A DNA stretch of 5,206 bases from Nostoc cf. edaphicum LEGE 07299 (GTDB lineage: Bacteria > Cyanobacteriota > Cyanobacteriia > Cyanobacteriales > Nostocaceae): contig NZ_JADEXF010000338.1 of NCBI RefSeq assembly GCF_015207245.1, positions 1 through 5,206 of the forward strand, given 5' to 3'. Of this stretch, positions 5,007 through 5,206 are shown one piece after another. A program made the position numbers and the translations under genes. The notes under the pieces were generated by a model. The model was not told the DNA's origin. It saw nothing but the letters and a program-made list of their open reading frames with translations, and did no database searches. Position 1 is the stretch's first letter, and every line of letters starts with the position of its first letter.

Positions 5007-5119
5007 CAATGACCGCTTGAGCGTCTAACGTTCAAACTGTCATTGAGTTAAAGCTTGGGCGACCAGAAGCGCGTCAGATTTTCCCGCCGGGAAAGCTGTT
5101 AAGCTTTGGGCTACCCAAA
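5007..5119 (+). promoter_or_regulatory. Structured non-coding region after rpsK (candidate rpoA leader RNA)
   Basis: Four stem-loops stand in series. P1 (5007-5045): 5007-5013 pairs with 5039-5045, G5015 with C5037, and 5017-5023 with 5029-5035 (one G-U), giving 15 of 17 positions paired round a 5-base loop. P2 (5053-5070): GCTT pairs with AAGC and GG with CC round a GCGA (GNRA-type) loop, with a 2-base bulge. P3 (5080-5094) is TTTCCC-GCC-GGGAAA. P4 (5105-5119) is TTTGGG-CTA-CCCAAA. Bases 5092-5097 (AAAGCT) can alternatively pair with 5102-5107 (AGCTTT), which breaks P3 and P4. No T-run follows any stem. No frame longer than 12 codons was noticed. An rpoA leader role is inferred from the usual rpsK-rpoA order. 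Confidence 0.5.
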
Positions 5120-5152
5120 ATATTATTAGCGCCTGCAAGCTGAATGGGAGTG

Positions 5153-5187
5153 TCAAACTATACCGTAATTTTATACTAATAGTTTGA
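5153..5187 (+). promoter_or_regulatory. 9-base inverted repeat with a -10-like loop
   Basis: TCAAACTAT (5153-5161) and ATAGTTTGA (5179-5187) are perfect reverse complements, extendable by a G-T and a T-A pair (5151-5189). The 17-base loop contains TATACT (5172-5177), a reasonable -10 hexamer; the best -35-like sequence is a poor TGTCAA (5151-5156) at 15 bases. It may be an operator over a weak promoter or an RNA hairpin in the message upstream of rpoA. The remaining bases to 5206 show nothing recognisable. Confidence 0.35.
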
Positions 5188-5206
5188 TAGACCTAATAAT
5201 CTACAG

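Noticed and set aside
4966..5206. Coding start of rpoA or a small gene within the last 241 bases
   Set aside because: The only short frames from ATG are 3 and 12 codons, and no alpha-subunit N-terminus is recognisable; rpoA, if present, begins after the window.

Overview
This window is a stretch of the S10-spc-alpha ribosomal protein cluster of a filamentous, probably heterocyst-forming (Nostocales-type) cyanobacterium. The evidence for that is the gene order rplR-rpsE-rplO-secY-adk-infA-rpmJ-rpsM-rpsK, the absence of rpmD (L30) between rpsE and rplO and of map between adk and infA, four perfect HIP1 octamers (GCGATCGC), and tandem heptanucleotide repeats between genes. All genes are on the + strand.

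Layout: the 3' part of rplR (1-276); a heptamer repeat block (278-350); rpsE (370-897); a second block of the same repeat (902-991); rplO (1001-1444); a foldable spacer (1444-1502); secY (1519-2829); adk (GTG start, 2832-3386), whose start codon lies inside a run of three in-frame secY stops; a 177-base spacer with a purine/pyrimidine-rich hairpin; infA (TTG start, 3564-3788); a 117-base spacer with a good extended -10 promoter; the very small rpmJ (3906-4019); a 115-base spacer with a near-palindrome; rpsM (GTG start, 4135-4515); a short hairpin followed by TTTT; rpsK (4570-4965); and 241 non-coding bases rich in inverted repeats, which probably form the leader of rpoA just beyond the window.

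Together the genes supply ribosomal proteins of both subunits (L18, L15, L36; S5, S13, S11), initiation factor IF-1, the protein-conducting channel SecY, and adenylate kinase for nucleotide balance. The promoter before rpmJ suggests that rpmJ-rpsM-rpsK and downstream genes can be transcribed separately from the spc-like part.

The coding content is ordinary and highly conserved; no new protein system is present. The unusual material is in the spacers. The most striking is the region after rpsK: a 39-base stem-loop with 15 of 17 positions paired, a small hairpin with a GNRA-type loop, and two twin hairpins whose arms can alternatively pair with each other. Base pairs were found by eye; no folding energies or database searches were run.
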